In this document: in pieces, positions 8,014 to 16,748 of the stretch
Numbering within the stretch: position 1 is the first letter of the stretch
Layout: every line of letters starts with the position of its first letter
Notes under the pieces: model-generated
Seen by the model: only the letters and a program-made list of their open reading frames with translations
Told to the model about the DNA's origin: nothing
Database searches by the model: none
NCBI GenBank assembly: GCA_002343985.1
Contig: DDTB01000001.1
Span: forward strand, 62,001 to 126,000
Direction of reading: 5' to 3'
Length of the DNA: 64,000 nucleotides
Source: Chitinophagaceae bacterium UBA2375
Lineage (GTDB): Bacteria > Bacteroidota > Bacteroidia > Chitinophagales > Chitinophagaceae
Program-made: the position numbers and the translations under genes

Positions 8014-9519
8014 TTAAGCCTGGGCGGCAGCCATCAGTTTCTTACCTTTTTCGATGGCGTCATCCAGTGTACCCACCAGGTTAAAGGCGGCTTCCGGGTA
8101 CTCATCCACTTCACCATCCATGATGGCGTTGAAACCGCGGATGGTTTCTTCAATAGGCACCAGTACGCCTTTCAGGCCGGTGAACTGTTCGGCCACAAAG
8201 AATGGCTGGCTGAGGAAACGCTGTACTTTACGTGCGCGTGATACCACCAGTTTATCTTCGTCGCTCAATTCATCCAGGCCCAGGATCGCGATGATGTCCT
8301 GCAGTTCCTTATATCGCTGAAGGATCATTTTCACGCGCTGCGCGCAATTGTAATGCTCTTCACCTACAATGGCCGGAGTCAGGATCCTGGATGTGGAATC
8401 CAGCGGATCCACGGCAGGGTAGATACCCAAGTCGGCAATCTTTCGGCTCAATACCGTAGTGGCATCAAGGTGGGCGAAAGTTGTGGCTGGGGCCGGATCG
8501 GTCAAGTCATCCGCAGGTACGTAAACCGCCTGCACGGAAGTGATTGAACCATTTTTAGTAGAAGTGATGCGTTCCTGCATCAGTCCCATTTCCGTTGCCA
8601 GTGTAGGCTGGTAACCCACCGCTGAAGGCATACGGCCAAGCAGGGCCGATACTTCGGAACCCGCCTGTGTGAAACGGAAGATATTATCTACGAAAAACAG
8701 GATGTCTTTACCCTGGCCTTCGCCATCGCCATCACGGAAATATTCGGCCATGGTCAACCCACTCAGGGCAACGCGGGCACGGGCTCCGGGTGGCTCATTC
8801 ATCTGTCCGAATACGAAAGTGGCTTTAGAATCTTTAAGGTTTTCGAGGTCAACTGAACTTAAGTCCCATCCACCTTCTTCCATACTATGCTTAAACTTGT
8901 CGCCATAATTCATGATACCCGCTTCAATCATCTCACGCATCAGGTCGTTTCCTTCACGGGTACGCTCACCCACACCGGCGAATACAGACAAACCGGAATA
9001 CGCTTTCGCGATATTGTTGATCAGTTCCTGGATCAATACGGTTTTACCCACACCGGCACCACCAAACAATCCGATCTTACCACCTTTGGCATATGGCTCG
9101 ATCAGGTCAATTACTTTGATACCTGTGAAAAGCACTTCAGATGCGGTACTCAGGTCTTCAAATACGGGTGGTTTGGCGTGAATGGGGCGCCCGTTTTCTT
9201 TGCTGACTGCGGGCAAGCCGTCAATCGGGTCGCCAGTTACGTTGAAGAGGCGGCCTTTGATGCCTTCCCCGGTTGGCATGGCAATCGCTTTGCCGGTATC
9301 CACTACAGCCATACCCCTTACGAGGCCTTCTGTTCCATCCATCGCGATGGTACGCACGCTGTCTTCACCCAGGTGCTGCTGAACTTCCAGCACGAGTTTA
9401 TCGCCGTTATCACGGGTCACTTCAAGGGCGTTCAAAATTTCTGGCAACTTGGAATTGTTATCAAACTGAACGTCGATAACCGCTCCGATGATGGATTTGA
9501 TCTTACCGGTATTGGCCAT
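8014..9519 (-). CDS. atpD: F-type ATP synthase beta subunit
   Basis: Catalytic beta subunit of F1, 501 aa. It makes or hydrolyses ATP at the alpha/beta interface. The Walker A loop is GGAGVGKT (153-160), the catalytic Glu lies in GERTREG (about 185), and the family signatures ALSGLTMAEYFRD and PAVDPLDSTSRIL are present. Length is typical for Bacteroidota. It is first in the atpD-atpC pair, with a perfect -7 promoter box 40 bp upstream of the ATG, so transcription independent of the EamA gene is likely. Confidence 0.98.
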   Translation of the reverse strand: MANTGKIKSIIGAVIDVQFDNNSKLPEILNALEVTRDNGDKLVLEVQQHLGEDSVRTIAMDGTEGLVRGMAVVDTGKAIAMPTGEGIKGRLFNVTGDPIDGLPAVSKENGRPIHAKPPVFEDLSTASEVLFTGIKVIDLIEPYAKGGKIGLFGGAGVGKTVLIQELINNIAKAYSGLSVFAGVGERTREGNDLMREMIEAGIMNYGDKFKHSMEEGGWDLSSVDLENLKDSKATFVFGQMNEPPGARARVALSGLTMAEYFRDGDGEGQGKDILFFVDNIFRFTQAGSEVSALLGRMPSAVGYQPTLATEMGLMQERITSTKNGSITSVQAVYVPADDLTDPAPATTFAHLDATTVLSRKIADLGIYPAVDPLDSTSRILTPAIVGEEHYNCAQRVKMILQRYKELQDIIAILGLDELSDEDKLVVSRARKVQRFLSQPFFVAEQFTGLKGVLVPIEETIRGFNAIMDGEVDEYPEAAFNLVGTLDDAIEKGKKLMAAAQA

Positions 9520-9558
9520 AACAACTATTTATTTGGACGATGATTTGTTTTCGAGCCG

Positions 9559-9566
9559 CAAAGGTA
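9559..9566 (-). promoter_or_regulatory. Promoter -7 box for atpDC
   Basis: TACCTTTG on the - strand, a perfect TAnnTTTG, 40 bp before the atpD ATG and in the gap after the EamA gene stop. No exact -33 TTTG is seen. Confidence 0.5.
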
Positions 9567-9600
9567 AAGGTTGGCGTCGGAAATGTAAAATTTAGGCTGT

Positions 9601-10503
9601 TTATTTTTCAGCCATTCCGGGGGCAGCGGCTTTTGCCGGCTTGTTGGCCAGGTAAACGCCCATGAGGATTACCAATAGCCCTCCCAACTGCTTCCAGCCC
9701 ACTTCCTCATTATACAAAATGCCCCAGAAAATGGCTACAAAAGGTATTCCATAGGTGACCATTGACGAGAAAACAGCCCCAGCCCTTTTAATCAGGATGT
9801 AGAAGATAACGGAAGCCAAAGCCGTTCCCAACACCCCCAGGATGCAGGAAAACCCAGTGGAAATGAGTACGCCGGACCTCAGGAGGTCCATCTGAAAATA
9901 CCCTGTTAGCCACAAAACCAATGCGGCGGGAATGGCATTGCTGGTCAGCGCCAGCGCCGCAATCTGCATAGAGGGTATGTGCGCGAGGTGCCTGTGCACC
10001 ATGTTCACGTTTAAACCGTAACAGGCGGTGGCTGCCACAACCATCAACAAGTAAAGCAATTGAGAGGATTGCGCATAACCGGGCTGTGCCAGGTACAGCA
10101 GGATGGAACCCGTAAATGCCAGCAAAACACCCAATACCTGTATGGGCCTGATGCGCATCCCAAAAAATAAAATTCCAATGAGGATGACGAAAATGGGCGT
10201 GAGTGAGTTAAGTGTACCGGCCAGGGAACTATCAATCCCCACTTCGGCCATGCAAAACAGGTAAGCCGGCAACAAACTCCCGAGCAGGCCCGATAAAAAA
10301 ATGTAGCCGACTTTTCCAATGGGTATGTTGCGAAAATGACGGATTGCTACAGGCAACAGCACTAAACCCGAAGATAGGATGCGGATGGACGCTACCTGGT
10401 AAGCTGAGAGATAAGCCAAACCCTCCTTCATCAGGATAAAGCTGCTGCCCCAGATAAAAGCCAGCGCGACAAAAAATACCCAATGCAAGACCCTTTCATT
10501 CAT
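9601..10503 (-). CDS. EamA/DMT-family transporter
   Basis: A 300-aa inner-membrane protein with about ten hydrophobic segments arranged as two EamA repeats, starting VLHWVFFVALAFIWGSSFILMKEGLAYLSAYQVASIRIL, the classic first helices of the drug/metabolite transporter superfamily. The second repeat begins near residue 150. Characterised members export amino acids, nucleosides or other metabolites; the substrate here is unknown. It lies upstream of atpD on the same strand, but atpD has its own promoter-like box, so a functional link is not implied. Confidence 0.9.
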   Translation of the reverse strand: MNERVLHWVFFVALAFIWGSSFILMKEGLAYLSAYQVASIRILSSGLVLLPVAIRHFRNIPIGKVGYIFLSGLLGSLLPAYLFCMAEVGIDSSLAGTLNSLTPIFVILIGILFFGMRIRPIQVLGVLLAFTGSILLYLAQPGYAQSSQLLYLLMVVAATACYGLNVNMVHRHLAHIPSMQIAALALTSNAIPAALVLWLTGYFQMDLLRSGVLISTGFSCILGVLGTALASVIFYILIKRAGAVFSSMVTYGIPFVAIFWGILYNEEVGWKQLGGLLVILMGVYLANKPAKAAAPGMAEK

Positions 10504-10542
10504 AGAACCGCAATTGGCGCCAAAGTTGAATGAATATTATTA

Positions 10543-10574
10543 TTTGCTCAAAAATCATTTTTTACTAATATTTG
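10543..10574 (+). promoter_or_regulatory. Promoter for mscL
   Basis: TTTG at 10543-10546, 20 bp, then AATATTTG at 10567-10574 (one mismatch to TAnnTTTG). The ATG of mscL is 38 bp further on. Spacing and both boxes fit the Bacteroidota promoter. Confidence 0.55.
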
Positions 10575-10611
10575 TTCAGGTAACTTCATTGCTCAACCAA
10601 AACTTAACATT

Positions 10612-11016
10612 ATGGGATTTATGAAAGAATTCCGGGATTTTGCCATGAAAGGCAACCTGGTAGACATCGCCGTTGCCTTTGTAATGGGTGGCGCATTCGG
10701 AAAAGTAGTTTCTTCCCTCACAGATAAAATTGTATCGCCCCTGATAGGAATGGTGGGTGGAACCGACCTCACCAAGTATGGCTTAACCCTTAAAGAAGCA
10801 GAGACTGACGCTGCGGGCAAAGTGGTAAAAGAAGCCGTTGTATTGGGTTATGGGGATTTCCTTACCGCCTTAATTAATTTCATTATTGTGGCATTTGTGA
10901 TGTTTGTGGTCATCAAAGCCATCAACAGCATGAAGAAAAAACAAGAAGAAGCGCCTGCAGCACCTTCCAGTACCGATCAATTGCTGGGCGAGATCAGGGA
11001 CCTGCTCAAGAAATAA
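10612..11016 (+). CDS. mscL: Large-conductance mechanosensitive channel MscL
   Basis: A 134-aa inner-membrane channel that opens under high membrane tension to release solutes on hypo-osmotic shock; MscL works as a homopentamer. The N-terminal amphipathic helix and first transmembrane helix are clear (FMKEFRDFAMKGNLVDIAVAFVMGGAFGKVVSSLTDKIVSPLIGM), the second helix lies at about 84-104, and the C-terminus is a charged cytoplasmic helix (GEIRDLLKK). Length is normal. It is monocistronic, with its own promoter and a strong terminator 23 bp after the stop. Confidence 0.97.
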   Translation: MGFMKEFRDFAMKGNLVDIAVAFVMGGAFGKVVSSLTDKIVSPLIGMVGGTDLTKYGLTLKEAETDAAGKVVKEAVVLGYGDFLTALINFIIVAFVMFVVIKAINSMKKKQEEAPAAPSSTDQLLGEIRDLLKK

Positions 11017-11039
11017 AACCAATCAAAATCAGTTTTTTT

Positions 11040-11071
11040 CCGGCGGTGAAGGATAGTACCTTTGCCGCCGG
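11040..11071 (+). terminator. Intrinsic terminator of mscL
   Basis: CCGGCGG pairs with CCGCCGG, and an inner AAGG pairs with CCTT after a small internal loop. The hairpin is followed by ATTTTTAT. Confidence 0.85.
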
Positions 11072-11108
11072 ATTTTTATAATTACTTAGAAAGAAGACTG
11101 AAATTTTC

Positions 11109-12059
11109 ATGAAAAAACTAACTGCAGTATTATGCATCAGTACAGTACTGATGGCAAACACCGTGATGGCACAGGACGGAACAGTAAACGAACTCAAAAA
11201 AGAAGCGTCCCGTGACATTAAAAAAGACGCCAACGATACCATTCCCCGCGTTTGGAAAACAGGGGGCTTGTTTAATGTAAACATCAACCAGGGCTCCCTC
11301 AGCAACTGGTCGGCCGGCGGTGATAAATTCTCTTTCTCCCTGAATGCCTACCTGAACCTGTATGCCTTTTACAAAAAGGGAAAAAATTCATGGGACAACA
11401 GCCTCGACCTGGCTTACGGCATTGTAAACACCACCAGCCTGGGTAACCGGAAAGCAAGTGACCGCATCGACTTCCTGTCGAAATATGGTTATGCCATCGG
11501 CCCGAAATGGAATGCTTCTGCCCTGTTTAACCTGCGTACTCAGTTCGCGGATGGTTTTGCTTACAGCAAAACGGCGGATGGTAAAGATAGCGCCAGCCTC
11601 ACTTCCCGTGGCTTCTCACCCGCCTTTATCCTGCTTTCACCGGGTTTCGATTATAAACCCATCAAAGACCTGTCGATTTTCATCTCCCCCATCACCGCGC
11701 GCTGGGTGGTTGTAGGCGATAAAAACCTCGGGCCTTTATATGGTATCGAGCCGGGCAAACGCTCCCGCAATGAATTGGGTGCTTTCGCCACCATCAACTA
11801 TCAAAAGAAATTCAATGATAAACTGAACTTCCGGTCAAAACTGGATATGTTCTCCAACTATCGGAACAACCCACAAAATATCGACCTGTTCTGGACGAAC
11901 GTATTATCCGCTAAAATCACCAAATTCATCAATTTCTCCCTGAATGTGGATATGATTTATGACGATGACACCGAAAATGTAAACCCGCTGAAAGGGCCGG
12001 CCCCTCAATGGTTGCAGCTCATGGGCATCGGTTTTGCCTACACATTTAAGAAAAAATAA
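11109..12059 (+). CDS. DUF3078 outer-membrane beta-barrel protein
   Basis: A 316-aa secreted protein with a Sec signal peptide (MKKLTAVLCISTVLMANTVMAQ, cleavage near residue 22). The mature part has the DUF3078 signature: WKTGGLFNVNINQGSLSNWSAGGDKFSFSLNAYLNLYAFYKKGKNSWDN. Many alternating hydrophobic/polar strands follow and the protein ends in an aromatic/basic strand (GIGFAYTFKKK), consistent with an outer-membrane barrel. DUF3078 is common in Bacteroidota and has no established function. It is monocistronic, between the mscL terminator and its own terminator. Confidence 0.88.
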   Translation: MKKLTAVLCISTVLMANTVMAQDGTVNELKKEASRDIKKDANDTIPRVWKTGGLFNVNINQGSLSNWSAGGDKFSFSLNAYLNLYAFYKKGKNSWDNSLDLAYGIVNTTSLGNRKASDRIDFLSKYGYAIGPKWNASALFNLRTQFADGFAYSKTADGKDSASLTSRGFSPAFILLSPGFDYKPIKDLSIFISPITARWVVVGDKNLGPLYGIEPGKRSRNELGAFATINYQKKFNDKLNFRSKLDMFSNYRNNPQNIDLFWTNVLSAKITKFINFSLNVDMIYDDDTENVNPLKGPAPQWLQLMGIGFAYTFKKK

Positions 12060-12096
12060 ATAAGCCCCGTTTGGGGATATCTGATGCATGAATTTT

Positions 12097-12121
12097 GTCC
12101 CGAAGGGCTTACCTTCGGGAC
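12097..12121 (+). terminator. Intrinsic terminator of the DUF3078 gene
   Basis: A perfect 10-bp stem, GTCCCGAAGG / CCTTCGGGAC with loop GCTTA, followed by TTTCTTTT. It lies inside an apparent N-terminal extension of the scpA frame, which shows that the extension is not coding. Confidence 0.85.
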
Positions 12122-12153
12122 TTTCTTTTACGTCAAGCACTGATATTGTGAGC

Positions 12154-12963
12154 ATGCATTCAGAATCATATCAAATCAAGTTAGACCAGTTTGAAGGGCC
12201 CTTCGACCTGCTATTGTTTTTCATTGAGCGCGATGAATTGGATATTTATAATATCCCCATCACCCGGATCACCAATGATTTCCTCGACCATATCCATAAA
12301 ACGGAAAAGCTGAATATTGAACTGAGCAGCGAGTTCATTCTTTTTGTGAGCACACTGATGCGGATAAAAGCCAAAATGTTATTGCCCCGTAAAGAACTCG
12401 ACGCGCAGGGCAACGAAATTGACCCAAGGCAGGAACTGGTCGACAAAATCCTGGAATACAAAAAATTCAAGGAAGCATCCGCCAAGCTTGCAGAAATGGA
12501 AGCCGAAAGGCTACTGATGACCAAACGAGGCAACCTGCAGAAAGAACTGGCTCAAATCGGTGAAGAAGCCGGAGAAGGCACGGAAATCCAAACCGTGACC
12601 ATGTTCAAGCTGATGAAGGCTTTTGAAAAAGTCATTCAGCGGCTCCAGGAAAAAAACAACAAACCCGTTCATACCGTCATCCGGTATAACTATACGATGG
12701 AAGGCTGCCGCGACTATATGCTCGACCTCTGCCGCCGCGAAAAAACACTCTCCTTTGAAAAAATCTTCGATGTCTGCGAAAACCGCATCCATGCCATCTT
12801 TCTATTCCTGAATATGCTGGAGCTCGTACAACAGAAATTTATGCAGATCATTGTTGGGGAGGGCCGGAACAATTTCATCATCGAATATAACGAAGACCGC
12901 CAGCCCGACCCCGTAAGCGATGAAGGCCCCGATTTCGACTACGCCATCGGGCACCCTAATTAA
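12154..12963 (+). CDS. scpA: Segregation and condensation protein ScpA
   Basis: Kleisin subunit of the SMC-ScpAB condensin, 269 aa, which bridges SMC heads and helps organise and segregate the chromosome. The N-terminal SMC-neck-binding part reads YQIKLDQFEGPFDLLLFFIERDELDIYNIPITRITNDFLDHI, a textbook ScpA opening. The C-terminal winged-helix region (about 170-250) follows a charged linker. The frame extends further upstream, but that stretch encodes the preceding gene's terminator, so I place the start at ATG 12154 (an in-frame GTG lies 6 bp earlier). scpB is not adjacent. The family call is firm. Confidence 0.95.
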   Translation: MHSESYQIKLDQFEGPFDLLLFFIERDELDIYNIPITRITNDFLDHIHKTEKLNIELSSEFILFVSTLMRIKAKMLLPRKELDAQGNEIDPRQELVDKILEYKKFKEASAKLAEMEAERLLMTKRGNLQKELAQIGEEAGEGTEIQTVTMFKLMKAFEKVIQRLQEKNNKPVHTVIRYNYTMEGCRDYMLDLCRREKTLSFEKIFDVCENRIHAIFLFLNMLELVQQKFMQIIVGEGRNNFIIEYNEDRQPDPVSDEGPDFDYAIGHPN

Positions 12964-13010
12964 TATACAAAGTACCGACAGACTGTCAGTTTTTCATCCA
13001 GGCATTTAAT

Positions 13011-13028
13011 TTGATGTTCAAACATCAA
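13011..13028 (+). promoter_or_regulatory. Perfect 8+2+8 inverted repeat before pirin
   Basis: TTGATGTT-CA-AACATCAA, 15-32 bp upstream of the pirin ATG. Its arms extend through TTTAA/TTAAA with one bulge (13005-13033). Size and position suit the operator of a dimeric HTH regulator; the TTGAT...ATCAA form recalls MarR-type sites. No regulator gene is adjacent, so the binding protein is unknown. Confidence 0.5.
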
Positions 13029-13042
13029 TTAAACTATTTATT

Positions 13043-13753
13043 ATGAAAACAGTACTGCACAGGGCGTCCGAACGAGGTTCGGCCGACTATGGATGGCTCA
13101 AACCCAATTACTATTTCAGTTTCAGCCAGTATCATAACCCCGAGCGGGTTCGTTTTGGCCTGCTGCGGGTATTGAACGATGATTTTATAGAAGGGGGCGG
13201 CGCATTCGGCGCGCACCCGCACGACAATATGGAAATTGTAACCATACCCCTGGCGGGAGCGGTACACCATAAAGACAGCACCGGCGGCGAAGGCATCATC
13301 AAAGCCGGCGAAGTGCAAATCATGAGTGCGGGCAGCGGTGTTCGGCATTCCGAAGCCAATGCCTCCCAAACCGATCCGCTCCAACTCTTCCAGGTATGGA
13401 TTTTCCCGAAAGTCCGCAATATTGAGCCGCGCTACGACCAACGCGCTTTCGAACTAACGGGAAGGGATAACCGCTGGCAGATCGTGGTCTCCCCCCGCGA
13501 TGAAGACAATGCACTCTGGATCAACCAGGACGCCCGATTCGCGCTAACCAAACTTGATGCCGGCCAAACCATCAGCTATGAAAATGCTTTCAGCGGCAAT
13601 GGGGTTTACCTCGTGAACATCCGCGGCAAGGCCCGTGTAGGTGAAAACATCCTGCACGACAGGGATGCGCTGGGCATCACGGATACAGATAGCTTCAGCA
13701 TTACAGCGGATGAAGAAACCGAACTGCTGGCTATTGAAGTGCCGATGCATTGA
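13043..13753 (+). CDS. Pirin family protein (YhhW-like bicupin)
   Basis: A 236-aa two-domain cupin of the pirin family. Some pirins, such as E. coli YhhW, have quercetin 2,3-dioxygenase activity; others act as metal-dependent redox cofactors of regulators. The N-terminal cupin carries the metal site: HPHDNMEIV (two His) and RHSEAN (His and Glu), both intact. The C-terminal cupin is divergent, as is usual. The start is the ATG at 13043. A strong inverted repeat immediately upstream suggests repressor control, perhaps by a redox or aromatic-compound regulator. It is monocistronic with a terminator. The actual substrate is unknown. Confidence 0.92.
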   Translation: MKTVLHRASERGSADYGWLKPNYYFSFSQYHNPERVRFGLLRVLNDDFIEGGGAFGAHPHDNMEIVTIPLAGAVHHKDSTGGEGIIKAGEVQIMSAGSGVRHSEANASQTDPLQLFQVWIFPKVRNIEPRYDQRAFELTGRDNRWQIVVSPRDEDNALWINQDARFALTKLDAGQTISYENAFSGNGVYLVNIRGKARVGENILHDRDALGITDTDSFSITADEETELLAIEVPMH

Positions 13754-13773
13754 TGGAATAACAGATAAATAAA

Positions 13774-13800
13774 ATCCCTGCATGAATATTGTGCAGGGAT
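13774..13800. terminator. Bidirectional terminator, pirin / L,D-transpeptidase
   Basis: ATCCCTGCA and TGCAGGGAT form a perfect 9-bp stem. It is followed by seven T on the + strand and by TTTATTTAT on the - strand, so it can serve both convergent genes. Confidence 0.85.
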
Positions 13801-13831
13801 TTTTTTATGGAGATATTTTAATTTGAAAATT

Positions 13832-14473
13832 TTATTCGTAAATCCAAAGCAGGGTCTTATTCGATGTTTTACTGATCAGTGGCTGCAGCTTGGCCAACAT
13901 ATCGCGTGACACAATCGGGCATCCCAAACTTTCGCAAACACCCAACGGCGCGATTTCTTCATTCGGCACACAATCGTTCGCGTGCAATACCACGGCCCTT
14001 TCATAAGCCCGGCTATTGGTTTGGTCTAAGCCGTTGAGTTTAAACGCGAGGCCAAATTTTCCCTGGTAAGATTGCCCGATGGCGTATTTACCAAGTGATG
14101 TTTGATAGCTTCCGGCTTCGTTGGAAAACCTCAGTTTACCCGTAGCGGAATTTGATCCGATGCCATGCGAAACCAATCCGGCCATCTCGAGGGAATCATT
14201 CCTTAGGTTATACACAAAAAACCTGTATTGTCCGGATGACACACCCATATCAGCCAGGAACACCCTTTCGGTATTGTACCCATTGGCTGCGGCAAAGAAA
14301 CGTATTTGAGCCACTTTTTGCGTCAACTTCTGCAACGTGCTTTCATGCAGCCTGAAACCCCCGGTTTTAATTACCGGCACAGGCCCATCCCTAACAGGCT
14401 CATCAGCAGATGCCATAGCCAAGGTTGAACCCAGGGCCATCATCAAAAGCGTCAAAAACCAGCGTGTTTTCAT
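13832..14473 (-). CDS. Secreted murein L,D-transpeptidase family protein (YkuD_2 type)
   Basis: A 213-aa exported protein with a signal peptide (about 1-22, ending AMASA). It matches the murein L,D-transpeptidase catalytic-domain family: FLADMGVSSGQYRFFVYNL, a central GSYQTSLGKYAIGQSYQGKFGLAFKLNGLD, and the catalytic stretch with His164 and Cys185 (VVLHANDC ... ESLGCPIVS). Such enzymes use a cysteine to cross-link or trim peptidoglycan stem peptides in the periplasm. A near-consensus -7 box (TATATTTC) lies just upstream. Related proteins are common but few have been tested, so the exact reaction is inferred. Confidence 0.88.
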   Translation of the reverse strand: MKTRWFLTLLMMALGSTLAMASADEPVRDGPVPVIKTGGFRLHESTLQKLTQKVAQIRFFAAANGYNTERVFLADMGVSSGQYRFFVYNLRNDSLEMAGLVSHGIGSNSATGKLRFSNEAGSYQTSLGKYAIGQSYQGKFGLAFKLNGLDQTNSRAYERAVVLHANDCVPNEEIAPLGVCESLGCPIVSRDMLAKLQPLISKTSNKTLLWIYE

Positions 14474-14670
14474 TTGTATTTCTTTGAAATATATACCGCA
14501 GATTTGGTACCAATTTCGCTGTTTTTTTCCGTTTATACGAGCGCTTTATTCAACTTTAACAGTTCCCTGACAGGCTGGCAACTTGATATCCAAATATGTA
14601 CTTACCCTTTTTCTGAAATCCCGTAAATGCCTGACAATCAATGGCCGGACCATGTTCAACTGGCATAAAA

Positions 14671-14699
14671 AAAGCGCCGGAAAGGCATCCTGACGCTTT
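14671..14699 (-). terminator. Intrinsic terminator of dxs
   Basis: AAAGCGTCAGG pairs with CCGGCGCTTT (one G-U, one mismatch) and is followed leftward by a T tract. It lies ~20 bp beyond the dxs stop. The rest of 14474-14670 shows no gene; only the transpeptidase promoter region is apparent. Confidence 0.75.
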
Positions 14700-14719
14700 G
14701 ACATTGATATAATAAAAGT

Positions 14720-16645
14720 TTAACGGGTGACAAGTAACCCGGTCTTAGCCAGTTGGCGGGCCACTTCAGCAATGGCATTCGCGTCAAGGCCGATTTCTTC
14801 GTACAATTGCTTAGGCGTTCCGTGCTCCACCAGTTTGTCGGGGATACCCATGATCCTGACTTCCGCGTGGTACCCATGCTGGTTCATGAATTCGAGAATG
14901 GCAGAACCAAATCCTCCTACAACTGTGCCATCTTCTACAGTGATAATTTTCTGGTAGCGTGCAAACACTTCGTGGAGCAATTCTTCATCCAATGGTTTGG
15001 CAAAACGCATATCGTAATGCGCCGGGTTAATGCCTTCGGCACGCAGGTCGCGGATAGCCGATGCAGCGAAATTGCCCGGGTGGCCAAAACTTAAAATGGC
15101 AATGCCTTCACCGTCTTTCAGCTTGCGGCCTTTACCAATGGGTATCTCCTGCATAGGTGTGCGCCATTCGGGCATTACACCTTCCCCGCGGGGATAGCGG
15201 ATTACAAATGGGTACCCGTTGCTGTCTAACTGTGCCGTGTACATGAGGTTGCGCAGTTCGGCTTCGTTCATTGGCGCGCTGATCACCATATTGGGAATGC
15301 AACGCATGTACGCGATATCGTAACAACCGTGGTGCGTAGGCCCGTCTTCACCTACCAGCCCCGCCCTGTCGAGGCAAAATACCACCGGCAGTTTTTGTAT
15401 GGCCACGTCATGGATCACCATATCGTACGCCCTTTGCATAAATGATGAATAGATATTGCAGAACACGCGCATACCCTGCGTGGCGAGTCCTGCGCTGAGG
15501 GTTACGGCATGTTGTTCGCAGATGCCCACATCGAATGCACGGTCTGGCATTTTTTCCATCATGTATTTCAGGGAGCAACCGCTGGGCATAGCCGGTGTGA
15601 TGCCCATGATTTTATCGTTCTGCTCCGCGAGTTCGATGATGGTATGCCCGAACACATCCTGGTATTTGGGTGGTTGCGGGATCTCGTATGTTTTTTTCAG
15701 GATCTGGCCGGTTACCTTATCGAACAAGCCCGGTGCGTGCCACTTGGTTTGGTCTTTTTCTGCCAGTTCATACCCCTTGCCCTTTACGGTGCGGATGTGC
15801 AGGATCTTGGGGCCGGGTATATCACGCAGGTCCGACAGGGTTTCAATCAGGTGGGTCACATTATGCCCGTCAATCGGGCCAAAATACCTCAGTTTCAACG
15901 CCTCAAACAGGTTGCTGCTGTTCGATACCATGCCTTTGAGGCTGGCTTCGAGTTTGCTGGCCATCTGCCTGCTGAACTGCTTTCCAACCGGAAGTTTGCC
16001 CAGGGCTTTCCATACATTATCCCTGAGGTCGTTGTATGTATGCGATGTGGTGATGTCGGTCAGGTATTCTTTGAGCGCGCCCACATTGGGGTCGATGCTC
16101 ATGCAATTATCATTGAGGATGATAAGGACATTGCTTTTGGCTATGCCCGCATGGTTCATGGCTTCAAAAGCGAGGCCCGCCGTCATGGCGCCGTCACCGA
16201 TGACCGCGATATGCTGGCGGTCGGTTTCGCCTTTGTAGTGCGAAGCCATGGCCATGCCCAATGCGGCGGAAATGGAAGTGGAAGAATGGCCCACGCCAAA
16301 AGTATCGTATTCGCTTTCGCTGCGCTTGGGGAATCCGCTGAGGCCTTTGTATTTTCGGTTTGTAACGAAATTGTCGCGGCGGCCGGTTAAAATTTTATGT
16401 CCGTAAGCCTGGTGCCCCACGTCCCATACCAACTGGTCGTATGGGGTATTGAACACATAGTGAAGGGCTACCGAGAGTTCCACCACACCCAGGGATGCGC
16501 CGAAATGCCCGCCGTGTACGCTCACTACATCAATGATATATTGGCGCAATTCGTCGCAGACCTGGTTCATCTGATCTTTGCTCAGTTTTTTCAGGTCGTC
16601 GGGACTATTTATGTGTTGGAGCAGTGCTCCGGGTTTGATGTCCAT
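14720..16645 (-). CDS. dxs: 1-deoxy-D-xylulose-5-phosphate synthase
   Basis: A 641-aa thiamine-diphosphate enzyme that condenses pyruvate and glyceraldehyde 3-phosphate, the first step of the MEP isoprenoid pathway. The N-terminal part has HGGHFGASLGVVEL and the thiamine-diphosphate/Mg site GDGAMTAGLAFEAMNHAG...ILNDN (about 150-180). The pyrimidine-binding half carries GEDGPTHHGCYD, and the transketolase C-terminal domain closes the protein. Length and motifs are normal. It follows the M23 peptidase gene by 103 bp on the same strand and has its own terminator. It supplies the same pathway as ispG further along the window. Confidence 0.98.
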   Translation of the reverse strand: MDIKPGALLQHINSPDDLKKLSKDQMNQVCDELRQYIIDVVSVHGGHFGASLGVVELSVALHYVFNTPYDQLVWDVGHQAYGHKILTGRRDNFVTNRKYKGLSGFPKRSESEYDTFGVGHSSTSISAALGMAMASHYKGETDRQHIAVIGDGAMTAGLAFEAMNHAGIAKSNVLIILNDNCMSIDPNVGALKEYLTDITTSHTYNDLRDNVWKALGKLPVGKQFSRQMASKLEASLKGMVSNSSNLFEALKLRYFGPIDGHNVTHLIETLSDLRDIPGPKILHIRTVKGKGYELAEKDQTKWHAPGLFDKVTGQILKKTYEIPQPPKYQDVFGHTIIELAEQNDKIMGITPAMPSGCSLKYMMEKMPDRAFDVGICEQHAVTLSAGLATQGMRVFCNIYSSFMQRAYDMVIHDVAIQKLPVVFCLDRAGLVGEDGPTHHGCYDIAYMRCIPNMVISAPMNEAELRNLMYTAQLDSNGYPFVIRYPRGEGVMPEWRTPMQEIPIGKGRKLKDGEGIAILSFGHPGNFAASAIRDLRAEGINPAHYDMRFAKPLDEELLHEVFARYQKIITVEDGTVVGGFGSAILEFMNQHGYHAEVRIMGIPDKLVEHGTPKQLYEEIGLDANAIAEVARQLAKTGLLVTR

Positions 16646-16748
16646 GTTGATTGATTCAGGAGAGATATGTAAAATTAATGTTTATTGCCGACCACAAGGG
16701 ATTATTAACAAAATCAAGCCCGATGAGTTGTGGAAAAATGGGTGAATT

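Noticed and set aside
8887..9543. 218-codon open frame on the + strand opposite atpD
   Set aside because: Antisense shadow of a highly conserved ATPase gene, with no domain signature and no promoter of its own.
12088..12153. N-terminal extension of ScpA
   Set aside because: The extra codons translate the terminator hairpin of the preceding gene and are not homologous to ScpA.
12977..12987. GACAGACTGTC palindrome followed by TTTTT after scpA, as a terminator
   Set aside because: The centre leaves at most a 4-bp stem with a 3-nt loop, too weak for an intrinsic terminator.
15509..16390. 293-codon open frame on the + strand opposite dxs
   Set aside because: Antisense to a fully conserved enzyme; a common by-product of the codon bias here.
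16729..16737. TTTTCCACA on the - strand upstream of the dxs gene, as a DnaA site
   Set aside because: A single box matching a degenerate consensus; expected by chance in 64 kb.
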